64,000 bases of DNA from an uncultured Caulobacterales bacterium (GCA_947503715.1 CANNER010000003.1:372001-436000); one strand, 5' to 3'. Positions 34,816-44,096 are shown, counted from the first letter of the stretch. Numbers and translations are program-made. Notes: generated from the sequence alone by a model not told the origin.

Positions 34816-34911
34816 CAGTGTTCCCGATTAGCCGCGGTCTATTCCGCAGAGTGAATGCGCATGGGTGCCGGGCGGTTGTTTGCAAGCAAACAACATGGCC
34901 CGGGAACACTG
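34816..34911. repeat. Compound hairpin related to the 131-bp elements
   Basis: Outer arms CAGTGTTCCCG and CGGGAACACTG are perfect complements of 11 bp. Inside, CCGGGC/GCCCGG and GTTGTTTGC/GCAAACAAC make a second tight hairpin. The stretch GCATGGGTGCCGGGCGG matches the right inner arm of copies A and B at all but one position, so this may be a degraded or divergent relative. Confidence 0.55.
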
Positions 34912-34928
34912 AGCGATTGAATGAATAT

Positions 34929-34962
34929 AAACGACAGGCCCCACATAACGTGCGGGGTGACA
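34929..34962. repeat. 34-bp repeat, second copy
   Basis: Direct repeat of the unit at 34105-34138 (31 of 34 identical). The two copies bracket about 790 bases of gene-free DNA. Confidence 0.7.
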
Positions 34963-35115
34963 TATGTGTTTCGCCTCACTGCAAGCCTATACGGCAGGGT
35001 CAGTTCCATCTCCCAACCGCACAAAAAACTTGCACCGCCCGCACAAATTCTGAAAGACAGGCTTCGGAGATTTTCGTTGGTGGGGGACGGAAATCATGGG
35101 CACAACGACAGATTT

Positions 35116-35544
35116 ATGGACCCCGCAATGCAGCCAGCATTTGAGAGCCTCGCCGCAGGCTTCCCCTATCTAATTTTCTATCTCGTGATGGTGGCCGTCA
35201 TCTATGTGGCCGGTATCTTTGCCTATGTCTGGCTAACGCCGCATAAGGAGATTGAGCTGGTCCAGGACGGCAATATGGCAGCGGCCATTCATTTCTCAGC
35301 ACTAATCATCAGCCTCGCCCTGCCCATTGCGGCCTGCCTCATTAATAAGTTCTCTCTCTATGATGTCGGAATATGGGCGTTGTTTTCGGTCATTCTTCAA
35401 CTCTTCCTCTTTCGCATAACCGACTTCATTATTTTCCGCGGCATGCCTGAACGGATTGAACGGGACGAGACCGGACCGACCATGGTCTTGGCCGCCTTTA
35501 AACTGGCCGGCTCCCTCATCCTCGCCTTTGCGATTGCAGGTTAA
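35116..35544 (+). CDS. DUF350 family membrane protein
   Basis: The ATG at 35116 (MDPAMQPAFESLAAGFPYLI) gives 142 residues; a longer frame upstream runs through the repeat region and is not credible. Four membrane helices alternate with short loops (YLIFYLVMVAVIYVAGIFAY, IHFSALIISLALPIAAC and two more), with WLTPHKEIELVQDGNMAAAI after helix 1, the pattern of DUF350. Function is unknown; DUF350 genes often lie beside stress or membrane genes. A second ATG at 35128 is possible. The next gene follows after 12 bases. Confidence 0.87.
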   Translation: MDPAMQPAFESLAAGFPYLIFYLVMVAVIYVAGIFAYVWLTPHKEIELVQDGNMAAAIHFSALIISLALPIAACLINKFSLYDVGIWALFSVILQLFLFRITDFIIFRGMPERIERDETGPTMVLAAFKLAGSLILAFAIAG

Positions 35545-35556
35545 ACCCGCGCGCCG

Positions 35557-36375
35557 ATGGCCTATCGCGCGAAAAAGAAACGGCGGTTTCCTGACTGGAT
35601 TGTCTATGGTCTGGCGCTAGCCATTTTTATTTGGACCGCTTACGGCGTCGAGGAAGATGTCATCATTCCGGAACCGCCGACATCGCCCGAATTGGGCCCA
35701 CTCCTGCCCAGTGAATCGCCTTTAGACGAAATCATTCTGGTCGACGCTGCACCGGCTCAATCCGGCACGGGAACCGCCTTTGCGATTAATGAGGAAGGGT
35801 TATGGCTCACGGCCCGCCATGTTGTTGATAGTTGTGAAACGGTGGGACTGCGCGTCGGGTTGGGGCGATTTATTCCTGTTGAATACCAAGTCATTCAAAA
35901 CTCTGACCTTGCCGTCCTACAATCCAAATGGACGCGACGCGCTCTGCCTGCGGATTTGGACTCGGCGCGCCAAATCGGCGAGATCGGATATTTCTTCGGC
36001 TACCCGCAGGGGGAACCGGGCGAAGTCGTCGGGTCCCTCATCGCGCGCAACCGGATGAAAGTCCGGGGACGTTACACGAATGATGAAGCCATTTTGGCCT
36101 GGTCAGAACTGGGCCGGTCGCGCGGATTATTTGGCTCGCTGGGCGGAATGTCCGGTGCGCCCGTCTTGGATAAAGACGGCGAAATTATTGGAGTCGTCTC
36201 CGCCGAGGCGCCACGTCGAGGTCGCATCTATTCCGTCGCGCCGCGATATTTGCGCGGCATTATCACGGAGCCCGGCGACGGCGTGGAACCCCTCTCGCTG
36301 GAGACTTACGGGCAATCCGCGGACCGTCTCCGGCGTGACCGTCGTGTGGCAAAGGTCATATGTCTCGTCGATTAA
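35557..36375 (+). CDS. Membrane-anchored trypsin-like serine protease
   Basis: The 272-residue product has a basic N-terminus, one membrane helix (IVYGLALAIFIWTAY, residues 15-29) and a periplasmic trypsin-like domain. The catalytic triad reads H in LTARHVVDSC, D in NSDLAVLQS and S in GGMSGAPVLDKDG. No PDZ domain follows, unlike DegP. GTGTAFAINEEGLWLTARHV is typical of HtrA-like folds. It sits between the DUF350 gene and the extensin-like gene, overlapping the latter by 16 bases, so these envelope proteins are made together. Confidence 0.9.
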   Translation: MAYRAKKKRRFPDWIVYGLALAIFIWTAYGVEEDVIIPEPPTSPELGPLLPSESPLDEIILVDAAPAQSGTGTAFAINEEGLWLTARHVVDSCETVGLRVGLGRFIPVEYQVIQNSDLAVLQSKWTRRALPADLDSARQIGEIGYFFGYPQGEPGEVVGSLIARNRMKVRGRYTNDEAILAWSELGRSRGLFGSLGGMSGAPVLDKDGEIIGVVSAEAPRRGRIYSVAPRYLRGIITEPGDGVEPLSLETYGQSADRLRRDRRVAKVICLVD

Positions 36376-37109
36376 AACGCAGTCGGGGCGAACGGATTTG
36401 GAGGTGGTTCATCACGCTTCTTTTTCTGGGATTACTCGGCTGCCTGTTTTGGGCGACGAATAAATATGTTCCGGGTCAGCACCTGCCGTGGAAATCGCTC
36501 GACACCTCGCGCCCCATCGGCTGGTCGACAAAACAACAACTCCTGCGCATGAGCCTCTCGCCTTCGAAAACCTGCATGGACCTTGCTCGCGATACGGTCG
36601 GATATGAAACAATCCCCGCCGACCCGAAAAGGCCGACCACAGGTGCGGGTGCTGATATTTGCGGCTGGGATGTCGCACGGGTTGTCTACGGAACCGAAGA
36701 TGTGGATTTCGCGCCGGGTGAGAGCAACATGCAATGCCCGCTCTCGGTCGCCGTTTTCCTCTGGCAGCGGGAGGTGAACGATTTGGCGCAAAAACACTTC
36801 GACCAACCCCTGGCGAAAATCCACCATATGGGGACTTATTCCTGTCGGCGGCAACGCGGGAACGGGTCGGGAAAGTGGTCCGAGCACGCCTTTGCCAATG
36901 CGTGGGATGTCGGTGCCTTTGAACTGGAAGACGGCACGCTCATCCGTGTCTTGACCGGCTGGAACGGTGACCGAAAGCAGGCCAATTTTTTGCGCGAGGC
37001 CCGTAAAGCGGCCTGCGAATTATTCCGCGTGACGCTCTCACCCGATTACAATGCCTCCCATGCAGATCATTTCCACCTGGACATGGGACCGAGTTCGGCC
37101 TGTCGATAG
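36360..37109 (+). CDS. Extensin-like C-terminal domain protein
   Basis: The 249-residue product has one N-terminal membrane helix (FITLLFLGLLGCLFWAT) and a periplasmic domain with the family marks MGTYSCR, SEHAFANAWDVGAFELED and SHADHFHLDMGPS. The pattern H...D...HxH resembles metal sites of M15/LAS peptidases that act on peptidoglycan peptides, so a D,D-carboxypeptidase-like role is a reasonable inference. Four or more cysteines suggest disulphides. It overlaps the trypsin-like gene by 16 bases. Confidence 0.9.
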   Translation: MSRRLKRSRGERIWRWFITLLFLGLLGCLFWATNKYVPGQHLPWKSLDTSRPIGWSTKQQLLRMSLSPSKTCMDLARDTVGYETIPADPKRPTTGAGADICGWDVARVVYGTEDVDFAPGESNMQCPLSVAVFLWQREVNDLAQKHFDQPLAKIHHMGTYSCRRQRGNGSGKWSEHAFANAWDVGAFELEDGTLIRVLTGWNGDRKQANFLREARKAACELFRVTLSPDYNASHADHFHLDMGPSSACR

Positions 37110-37140
37110 AATTTTAAGACAAAAGGTTTAAACATCAGAT

Positions 37141-37689
37141 ATGCATATTTTAGCTATCCTTCTCGGCATTATCGGCACGGGCCTGTTTTGGGCCATGCGC
37201 CTGTCGGCCAATCGTAAGAATATTGGCGATGCGGCCAATACGATTCACGGTGCGGCGGTTCATGCCAAAAACCTCCCGCGTCAGAGACGGTTCAAAAAAG
37301 CGCATAATCGTAAGGGATTTGACCTCGTCGAATTTCCGACAGAGGCCGCAACTGTCCTCATGATTATGATGGCACGCTCAGGCGATACACGCCGGATGGA
37401 ACCGGGGGAGCGCGAAGTGATGGAGACTTTGTTGCGGACAAATATGCAATTGTCAGAAGATGATGCGGACGGGATGATCCGTCAGATGGACAGCCTGACC
37501 CATGATGTCGTCCTGCCCGAAAGTGCCATTCAACCGATGACAAAAATTCTCTTGGACGCGGTGAGCAAAGATGACGCGAGTGACTTGGCGGACATGTTGG
37601 CACAAATCGCGGGCGCTGATGGGGATGGTCCGAATGTTGAACAGGTCGAGTTTTTGAGGCGGTTCAAAGAACCGTTTGATTTGAACTAG
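37141..37689 (+). CDS. Hypothetical TerB-like protein
   Basis: The 182-residue product has an N-terminal membrane helix (HILAILLGIIGTGLFWAM) and a helical soluble domain after residue 60 (ATVLMIMMARSGDTRRMEPG, VMETLLRTNMQLSEDDADGM). Its pattern of paired helices with a repeated acidic segment resembles TerB-like domains, but that assignment is tentative. The stop lies inside the convergent CDF gene: the two coding regions overlap by 26 bases at their 3' ends. Confidence 0.7.
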   Translation: MHILAILLGIIGTGLFWAMRLSANRKNIGDAANTIHGAAVHAKNLPRQRRFKKAHNRKGFDLVEFPTEAATVLMIMMARSGDTRRMEPGEREVMETLLRTNMQLSEDDADGMIRQMDSLTHDVVLPESAIQPMTKILLDAVSKDDASDLADMLAQIAGADGDGPNVEQVEFLRRFKEPFDLN

Positions 37690-38617
37690 GGCGTTTTGTC
37701 AGGTCGAGCGTGGCGTCCTGAATATTAAATTGTTCGGAAAGTCTGTTTCGAATCGCGTGTTTTATATCTTCTATTGAACTGTCGGAATCGACTGTCGCAG
37801 ACATCGTTACAACGACACAATCATTCGTCATCGACCATATCCGCAGTCGGGAAACTTCATGGAGGCCCCGAATATTTGATGATAAATCTGTTTCGATCTG
37901 CTCTGAATTATCAGGCGCACCCTGCAACAGAATATGAGCCGAGGCTTTGATGAGCCCCCAAGCTGACCGGAGAATGAGGAGTGCAACGAGGACAGAAAGG
38001 ATGGGATCCGCCACAACCCAACCCGTCATCAGAATAATCACCGCCGCCGCAATCGCAGCAACTGAGCCCAGAAGATCACCCAAAACATGAAGTACGGCTC
38101 CGCGAATATTTAAATTCTCTTGATCCGCCCCCATCAGGATTTTGAAGACGATGAGGTTCACCATGAGGCCCGCAATCGCAACATAGAGCATCGGTCCCGC
38201 GAGAATGTTGCCCGGTGAAAGGAAGCGATGAAATGCTTCCCAGACGATCCATATCGCCACCGCGAAAAGCGTGAGACCATTGATGAAAGCTACCAAAATG
38301 GAGACACGATCATAGCCATAGGGAAAACGTGAATTGGCAGGCTTTCGGGCGATCTGGAACGCCGCCCAGGCCATCGCGAGGGCTGCGAAATCCGTCATCA
38401 TGTGCGCCGCATCCGCGAGCAAGGCCAGAGAACCGGAGATCAGTCCGCCTGCGACCTCCGCAATCATGAATAGGCCCGTCAGGACGGCGGCAAGACCAAC
38501 CCGTTTGCGGTTCTGTTCCGTCACTTTTGGTGCATGAGTATGGCCATGACCATGCCCGTTACACCCCTCATTAGGGTGATGCGCGTCCCCGTGATGTGAA
38601 TGTGCGTGACCAGCCAT
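37664..38617 (-). CDS. Cation diffusion facilitator (zinc/cobalt/cadmium exporter)
   Basis: The 317-residue product exports divalent metal ions, probably zinc, in exchange for protons. The N-terminus is rich in histidine (HAHSHHGDAHHPNEGCNGHG), a likely metal-collecting tail. Six membrane helices follow with the metal sites LLADAAHMMTDFAALAMAW (HxxxD) in helix 2 and the matching residues in helix 5. The cytoplasmic C-terminal domain (LHEVSRLRIWSMTNDCVVVT) is of the ferredoxin-like CDF type. It is closest to the ZitB/CzcD group. The 3' end overlaps the TerB-like gene. Confidence 0.93.
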   Translation of the reverse strand: MAGHAHSHHGDAHHPNEGCNGHGHGHTHAPKVTEQNRKRVGLAAVLTGLFMIAEVAGGLISGSLALLADAAHMMTDFAALAMAWAAFQIARKPANSRFPYGYDRVSILVAFINGLTLFAVAIWIVWEAFHRFLSPGNILAGPMLYVAIAGLMVNLIVFKILMGADQENLNIRGAVLHVLGDLLGSVAAIAAAVIILMTGWVVADPILSVLVALLILRSAWGLIKASAHILLQGAPDNSEQIETDLSSNIRGLHEVSRLRIWSMTNDCVVVTMSATVDSDSSIEDIKHAIRNRLSEQFNIQDATLDLTKRPSSNQTVL

Positions 38618-38715
38618 AATCCGCTATCGGGCGTGAGGACCGAACCGTCAAGACTGTCAGATTTTATCCTCAGAGGCTTAAGAGGGTTTTAGCCAATTTC
38701 ATTTAGAGAAGGCCT

Positions 38716-39846
38716 GTGAAACGAACCCGTCGACATATTCTTCAGCGCGTCACAGAGATGACGCAAGCGGATTGGGATGCCTGGGCCGCGATGCGGGCGG
38801 CCAACCCGTCTCTCATTTCGCCCTATTTTCATTCGGACTATACGCGCCTTCTGTCAGACTTACGCCCCGATGTGCGTATCGTCAGTGTCTATAATGAGGC
38901 TGGCGAACCGATTGCGTTCCTTCCTATTCAAGGTCAGCGCTTCGCCCGTCCCGTTGGCGCGCCAATGAGCGATTATCATGGGTTAATCACGTCTGACCCG
39001 AACCTTACCTATAAACAGGCTTTGGCAGGAACAGGCATTGGTGCGCTTCATTTTAGCCATGCCGTTGACCCCGCCAAGCTAGGCCCGACACAAATCCTCT
39101 CCCGCGAGGAAACCGCCGCTCTTGAAATCAAGACAACGGCTGAGGATTGGCGCGCGACGAAAGACGGGTCCTATCGCCGACATCTAAAATCAAATCGTCG
39201 ACGCGTACGCAAGGCGACAGAGGAAATCGGCGAGCCCCGTGTCGAACTCTTCAGCCGGAACATTGATGTTTACCAAACGCTTCTCGACTGGAAGCGGGCA
39301 AAATTCTCACAGACAGGAAAATATGACGTCCTTTCGGCCGATTGGACGCAGAGCCTGATCCGCGATCTCTGGGAGCGGGGACGGAATGCGGCTTTGCGCT
39401 GTGACATGCACGCGCTCTATTTCGGGGACCGTCTCGCCGCGATAGATCTGGGTCTATCGGATGGTCATACTTTCCATAGCTGGATGGTCGCTTATGATGA
39501 TGCCCTGTCGGAATACGGACCCGGAATTCAGCTCATGGAGGGTTTAATCGAGGCGACGCCGGAAACGGGCTATGGCCGGATTGATCTAGGCGCGGGACTA
39601 GAGGGCTATAAACGACATTACGCCACACAGTCTAAGACCGTGATCGCCGGATTTGTGCCGATTGAGGGCGCAGCCGGCCGATTGTCACGCGTTTATGCGG
39701 CGACAGAACGTTGGGGCGAGACAGCCCTACGCGATGCCCCTGGAAAGCTGCGTCGTCGTTACAGCCAAATCGCAGCCTGCGAAGACGGCGTGGCAGGACG
39801 CACACGCCACATGTTGGCGGCTTTTAAGCTGGCTATCCGGCATTAA
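38716..39846 (+). CDS. CelD/BcsL-type GNAT acetyltransferase
   Basis: The 376-residue product carries a CelD/BcsL-like acetyltransferase domain: YFHSDYTRLLSDLRPDVRIV near residue 36, RRHLKSNRRRVRKATEEIGE near residue 157 and the GNAT core LGLSDGHTFHSWMVAYDD and PGIQLMEGLIEATPETG. Members act in exopolysaccharide or cellulose-like polymer modification. The start is a GTG. No polysaccharide genes are nearby; it is monocistronic between the CDF gene and a TonB receptor. Confidence 0.85.
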   Translation: MKRTRRHILQRVTEMTQADWDAWAAMRAANPSLISPYFHSDYTRLLSDLRPDVRIVSVYNEAGEPIAFLPIQGQRFARPVGAPMSDYHGLITSDPNLTYKQALAGTGIGALHFSHAVDPAKLGPTQILSREETAALEIKTTAEDWRATKDGSYRRHLKSNRRRVRKATEEIGEPRVELFSRNIDVYQTLLDWKRAKFSQTGKYDVLSADWTQSLIRDLWERGRNAALRCDMHALYFGDRLAAIDLGLSDGHTFHSWMVAYDDALSEYGPGIQLMEGLIEATPETGYGRIDLGAGLEGYKRHYATQSKTVIAGFVPIEGAAGRLSRVYAATERWGETALRDAPGKLRRRYSQIAACEDGVAGRTRHMLAAFKLAIRH

Positions 39847-40012
39847 CACGTCTGAGCAAGGCCTGACCTCCCTGTCACAAAATTGAAAAAAATTCGCTCT
39901 CCCCCTTGATTGTTCAAGGAAAATAGCAAAACGTGTCCCTAACCGAAATCGAAATTCGGACTCCATGATCGGGAAAACCCGGCTTGGAACTACATCACTC
40001 GGGGAGAGTCAC

Positions 40013-42550
40013 ATGAAAACAGCAACAGGCGCGGCACTCGCGCTCCTGACAACGTCCGCCTTGGTCGCAGCACCCGCTGCCATGGCGCAAGATGAGACAT
40101 CGTTCTCAGAAGATATCGTCATTTCGTCGGCGACACGCCGACCGCAAGATTTGCAGGACGTGCCGATTGCGGTAACAGTCCTTTCACCGGAAACGCTGGA
40201 AGATAACGGCGTCGTCAATATTCAAAACCTCGCCATTGTCGCGCCAAGTTTCGCGGCCTCTCAGGCACAGACAGCCTCCGGCACGGTTGTGCTGCGTATT
40301 CGCGGCGTTGGTACCACCTCCAACAATATCGGTTTTGAATCCGCTGTCGGTGTCTTCATCGACGGAGCCTACCAATCCCGCCCGGGTATCGCGCTGGGCG
40401 AATTTGTCGATGTCGAAAATGTCGAAGTTCTTCGCGGCCCACAAGGCACGCTCTTTGGACGTAACACCTCTGCCGGTGCGTTGAAGATTGAGAATAAGCG
40501 ACCTGACCTGTCTGAAGTCGGCGGATTCGTGAACGCGACCTATGGCAGTTTCGAGCATACGAGCCTGCAGGGTGCAGTGAATATTCCTGTTGTGGAAGAT
40601 AAAGTTGCGGTCCGCCTGACCGGAGCAACGCGCAATCGCCGTGGCTATGTCCGCCTGTTTGATCGAGACGGCAATAAGCTCGGTAATTCCAATGAGCTTG
40701 ATCAACTCTTGCTTCGCGGTCAAATCGGGTGGGAAGCAGATAATGGCTTTAAGGGTCGCCTGCTCGTCGATTATTCCGAAAGTGACGCCGCTGTCGGCGC
40801 TGCGCTGGAAGTTCAGCAATCCCCTGTTGAGACAGCAGGCCTCTTCCCGCTTGTCGGCCTCGGCGCACGTGGCGGCATGGTCGGACCGGATGTTGCGGTC
40901 AGCGCGAATGATGACGACCTCGCGCAAGACGCTGTTGATAATTTGATTGCAGGTGCAAGTTTTGTTCCGAACCCCAGCAGTGACCAGCTCGGGTTTGTCG
41001 CAGAACTGGAATATCCTATCTCCGACAATGCCGACATTATCTATATTGGTTCACTTCGTGGATATGATGCGAATGAGGAATATGACTCGGATTTCTCCGG
41101 CCTGGACGTCTTTAACGTGATCGACAGCCCGGTTGAAATCGACACGATGACACATGAACTTCGCATTCAAGGCGATGCTATGGATGGCCGTCTCGATTGG
41201 CTGGTCGGGGCCTATTATTCCGATGAGGAAATCTCTCAGCAGGTCAATTTCGAACTGGGTGAGGATTACGGCGAACTCGTCGGCGCACTGTTCTTTGGAC
41301 CAACGGCGGGCGCACTGGGGGCTAACCCGCTGACTGTCTTCACAGGTGTTGATCCAGCAGGCACGTCTATCTCGCAGCTCTATAATCAGGACAGCAAGAG
41401 CTTCTCCGTCTTCACCAATAATACATTCGCCGTAACGGACGCACTCTCCTTAACATTGGGCTTGCGCTATTCCGACGAGAGCAAAGATGGCAGTTTTGCA
41501 CAGGCGAACGTTAATAACGACATCTGTCCGGCGACATTGGGCGCTCTGGGCACGGGCGCTGTTCCGGCGGCTCTCTCGACGAATGTCTTTGGTTTGGGTT
41601 GCTTGGCCTTCCTCGCACCGGCGGATTTGCCAGCGGCAGCGGTTTTCCCGCTGCCCCGCACATTTGATGATGAGTTCAAAGATGAAGAGCTGATTTACAC
41701 AGCCAAAGTCGGTTATGAATTCACACCGTCCATTTCGACTTATGCCAGCTTTACGCATGGCTATAAATCCGGTGGCTTCAACCTCGACTCCACTGCGGCG
41801 TCCGGTGGTGCGGATCCAAGGTTCGACTCGGAAGAAGTCGATTCCTACGAAATCGGTCTGAAATCGCGTCTGTTTGATAACCGCATGACATTGAATGTCG
41901 CGGCCTTCATGCAGGACTTCACGGACTTCCAGGTTCTGGAATTCACGGGCGCTCAGTTCACGACGTTCAACGTTCCGAAAGCCAATTCAGACGGTATTGA
42001 GATCGAAACGGTCATCAATCCGGTTGATGGTTTGACACTGAATGGTGGTCTGACCCTTCTGGATGCCAGCTATCCGGATGATTGCGCAGGCGACAACCCC
42101 GTCCCCAACACAGCGACGCTCTGTGGTAACCCTCTCACAAACGCTCCGGAAACGGTCGGCATTTTGGGGGCCAGTTATGAAGGTAGCATAACGGACAAGA
42201 TTGACTTCTTCGTCAATGCGCAGCTTCGCCATGAAAGCTCTCGCCGGACATCAACACAGGCGCAAACTGTGCCAAGTGCGGACGCAATTGCAGCGGCGGG
42301 CAGCCTCGACGCGGCTGTTGCCGCAGCCGGTGATGTCCCGTTCGATATCCAACCCAGCAATACGAAGATCAATGCGCGTCTCGGTTTCACCGATGCGGAT
42401 GATCTTTATGCGCTGGAATTCTGGGCGACGAACCTGACCAATGAAGTCACACGCGGTGTGACATTCAACACCGTCTTCCGTTCAGGATCGCGTTCGGCCT
42501 TTATCCAAGAGCCGCGCATGTATGGTGTGACTGTGCGCCGGAACTTCTAA
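40013..42550 (+). CDS. TonB-dependent outer membrane receptor
   Basis: The start at 40013 is set by GGGGAGAG five to twelve bases upstream. The 845-residue product has a signal peptide (MKTATGAALALLTTSALVAA, cleaved near AMAQ), a plug domain (SATRRPQDLQDVPIAVTVLS, LRIRGVGTTSNNIGFESAVG, VEVLRGPQGTLFGRNTSAGA) and a 22-strand-type barrel with the conserved aromatic end GVTVRRNF. This is the large class common in Sphingomonas- and Caulobacter-like bacteria. The substrate cannot be told. A terminator follows. The next operon, an aldehyde/alcohol dehydrogenase pair, may metabolise what it imports. Confidence 0.95.
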   Translation: MKTATGAALALLTTSALVAAPAAMAQDETSFSEDIVISSATRRPQDLQDVPIAVTVLSPETLEDNGVVNIQNLAIVAPSFAASQAQTASGTVVLRIRGVGTTSNNIGFESAVGVFIDGAYQSRPGIALGEFVDVENVEVLRGPQGTLFGRNTSAGALKIENKRPDLSEVGGFVNATYGSFEHTSLQGAVNIPVVEDKVAVRLTGATRNRRGYVRLFDRDGNKLGNSNELDQLLLRGQIGWEADNGFKGRLLVDYSESDAAVGAALEVQQSPVETAGLFPLVGLGARGGMVGPDVAVSANDDDLAQDAVDNLIAGASFVPNPSSDQLGFVAELEYPISDNADIIYIGSLRGYDANEEYDSDFSGLDVFNVIDSPVEIDTMTHELRIQGDAMDGRLDWLVGAYYSDEEISQQVNFELGEDYGELVGALFFGPTAGALGANPLTVFTGVDPAGTSISQLYNQDSKSFSVFTNNTFAVTDALSLTLGLRYSDESKDGSFAQANVNNDICPATLGALGTGAVPAALSTNVFGLGCLAFLAPADLPAAAVFPLPRTFDDEFKDEELIYTAKVGYEFTPSISTYASFTHGYKSGGFNLDSTAASGGADPRFDSEEVDSYEIGLKSRLFDNRMTLNVAAFMQDFTDFQVLEFTGAQFTTFNVPKANSDGIEIETVINPVDGLTLNGGLTLLDASYPDDCAGDNPVPNTATLCGNPLTNAPETVGILGASYEGSITDKIDFFVNAQLRHESSRRTSTQAQTVPSADAIAAAGSLDAAVAAAGDVPFDIQPSNTKINARLGFTDADDLYALEFWATNLTNEVTRGVTFNTVFRSGSRSAFIQEPRMYGVTVRRNF

Positions 42551-42577
42551 AGGTTCATGCATAACAGCTTATCAAAG

Positions 42578-42603
42578 GCGCGGGTTACGGCCCGCGCTTT
42601 TTT
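42578..42603 (+). terminator. Rho-independent terminator after the TonB receptor
   Basis: A 7-bp GC-rich stem (GCGCGGG/CCCGCGC, 6-base loop) followed by six T. It lies 27 bases downstream of the receptor stop. Confidence 0.9.
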
Positions 42604-42641
42604 CGTTATAAGTGATAAAAATAATATCAGGGGAGACCAAG

Positions 42642-44096
42642 ATGGTCCGCATTAATCCAGACAAGCCCAATGCCGAAGCCACCACAAAGCCCGCAGAGTT
42701 GGACACAGTCCTCGCCGCGCAACGCAAAGCGTTCAACGCCAATCCCAATTCTGATTGGAAATCGCGCAAAGCTAAACTGGAAACGTTGCGCGATCTCATC
42801 CTCGGTCACGAAGCCGAATTTGCCGCCGCAATCAGTGCCGATTTCGGAAACCGTGCCGTTGAAGAAACCATCATCGCGGAAATCCTCGTAATCAAAGGCG
42901 GTATTTCACACGCGCTGAAACACACACCGAAATGGATGAAATCACGCAAAGCGCCCGTTGCCTTGCAGTATAAGCCTGCGAAAAATGTTATCATCCCGCA
43001 ACCGCTCGGCGTGATCGGGATTATCAGCCCGTGGAATTATCCGCTTCAACTCGCCGTCATGCCGCTCATCGGGGCTATTGGTGCCGGTAATCGCGCAATG
43101 ATTAAGCCGAGCGAATATACACCGCGTCTGTCGCAACTCCTGAAAGACGTGCTGGCCAAAGGCTTTACGGATGAAGAGGTCTTTGTCGCCACAGGCGGTG
43201 TCGAAGTCGCCTCCGCCTTCTCTTCTCTGCAATTCGATCATCTCGTCTTTACGGGTTCCACAAGTGTCGGCCGCATTGTCGGGAAGGCCGCAGGCGCGAA
43301 CCTTGTCCCCGTCACGCTGGAACTAGGCGGGAAATCGCCGACTATTATTGATGAGAGCGCCAATATGAATATCGCCATTGGGCGGATTGCGAATGGTAAA
43401 TTGCTCAATGCCGGACAGACCTGTGTTGCGCCGGATTACGTTCTGATGCCGGAGAATAAGATCAACGCTTTCTCCGAGGCGCTCATCAAGAAAGCGGAAG
43501 AGTTCTATCCGACTGTTGCGGGCAATGATGACTACACGTCGATCATCGCGGATTCGCATTATGCGCGTTTGCAGGATCTGCTGGAAGACGCCGAGAACAA
43601 AGGCGCAAAAATCCAGACGGCTGGGGATGATGACAAACAACAACTCGCCAAAGAACGACGCGTCCCCCTCACCGTCGTCACCGATACGACACCCGACATG
43701 AAAATCATGCAGGAAGAGATTTTCGGTCCGTTGCTCCCAGTTATGGCCTCTGAAACATTGGATGATGCGCTCAGCTATGTGCAAAGCCATGACCGCCCTC
43801 TCGCCCTCTATTGGTTCGGTGAGGACAAAGCGAAACGTGATAAAGTCCTGCGTCAGTCAATTTCCGGCGGGGTGTCCATCAACGAGACCGCCTGGCATGT
43901 CGTGCAGGAAGATATTCCCTTTGGCGGCGTCGGTCCGTCCGGCATGGGCGCTTATCACGGCGAACACGGGTTCAAATCCTTCTCTCATATGAAGGGCGTT
44001 TTCATTCAATCCAAATTCAGCCAAGGCAAAAACCTCTTCCCGCCCTATACGGAGAAGACCCATAAAATGCTGGGATTGATGAAGAAGTTCCTCTGA
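42642..44096 (+). CDS. Aldehyde dehydrogenase, coniferyl-aldehyde type
   Basis: The start at 42642 (MVRINPDKPNAEATTKPAEL) has AGGGGAG six bases upstream. The 484-residue enzyme oxidises aldehydes to acids with NAD(P). The catalytic cysteine is in NAGQTCVAPDYVL and the general base glutamate in LELGGKSPTI; PWNYPLQLAVMPLIGAIGAG and the cofactor segment FTGSTSVGRIVG are present. The absence of long N-terminal extensions and the region AGQTCVAPDYVLMP place it with class 3-like coniferyl-aldehyde or fatty-aldehyde dehydrogenases. The stop overlaps the GMC oxidoreductase start by one base. Confidence 0.93.
   Translation: MVRINPDKPNAEATTKPAELDTVLAAQRKAFNANPNSDWKSRKAKLETLRDLILGHEAEFAAAISADFGNRAVEETIIAEILVIKGGISHALKHTPKWMKSRKAPVALQYKPAKNVIIPQPLGVIGIISPWNYPLQLAVMPLIGAIGAGNRAMIKPSEYTPRLSQLLKDVLAKGFTDEEVFVATGGVEVASAFSSLQFDHLVFTGSTSVGRIVGKAAGANLVPVTLELGGKSPTIIDESANMNIAIGRIANGKLLNAGQTCVAPDYVLMPENKINAFSEALIKKAEEFYPTVAGNDDYTSIIADSHYARLQDLLEDAENKGAKIQTAGDDDKQQLAKERRVPLTVVTDTTPDMKIMQEEIFGPLLPVMASETLDDALSYVQSHDRPLALYWFGEDKAKRDKVLRQSISGGVSINETAWHVVQEDIPFGGVGPSGMGAYHGEHGFKSFSHMKGVFIQSKFSQGKNLFPPYTEKTHKMLGLMKKFL

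Larger units (their letters stand above)
33978..35115. other. Gene-free stretch with hairpins and repeats
   Basis: This 1.14-kb stretch holds no frame with protein-like composition and start signals. It contains a hairpin with arms TCCCGCA/TGCGGGA at 34042-34071, two 34-bp direct repeats (34105 and 34929), a long hairpin at 34225-34330, a stem region at 34456-34495 with GTCGAAAA and TTTTCGAC, a structured segment at 34648-34721 and a compound hairpin at 34816-34911. It is probably a sink of intergenic repeats and may also hold a non-coding RNA. Confidence 0.6.

Noticed and set aside
34583-34831. 82-codon plus-strand frame
   Set aside because: Basic, unordered product, overlaps stem structures, no ribosome site.
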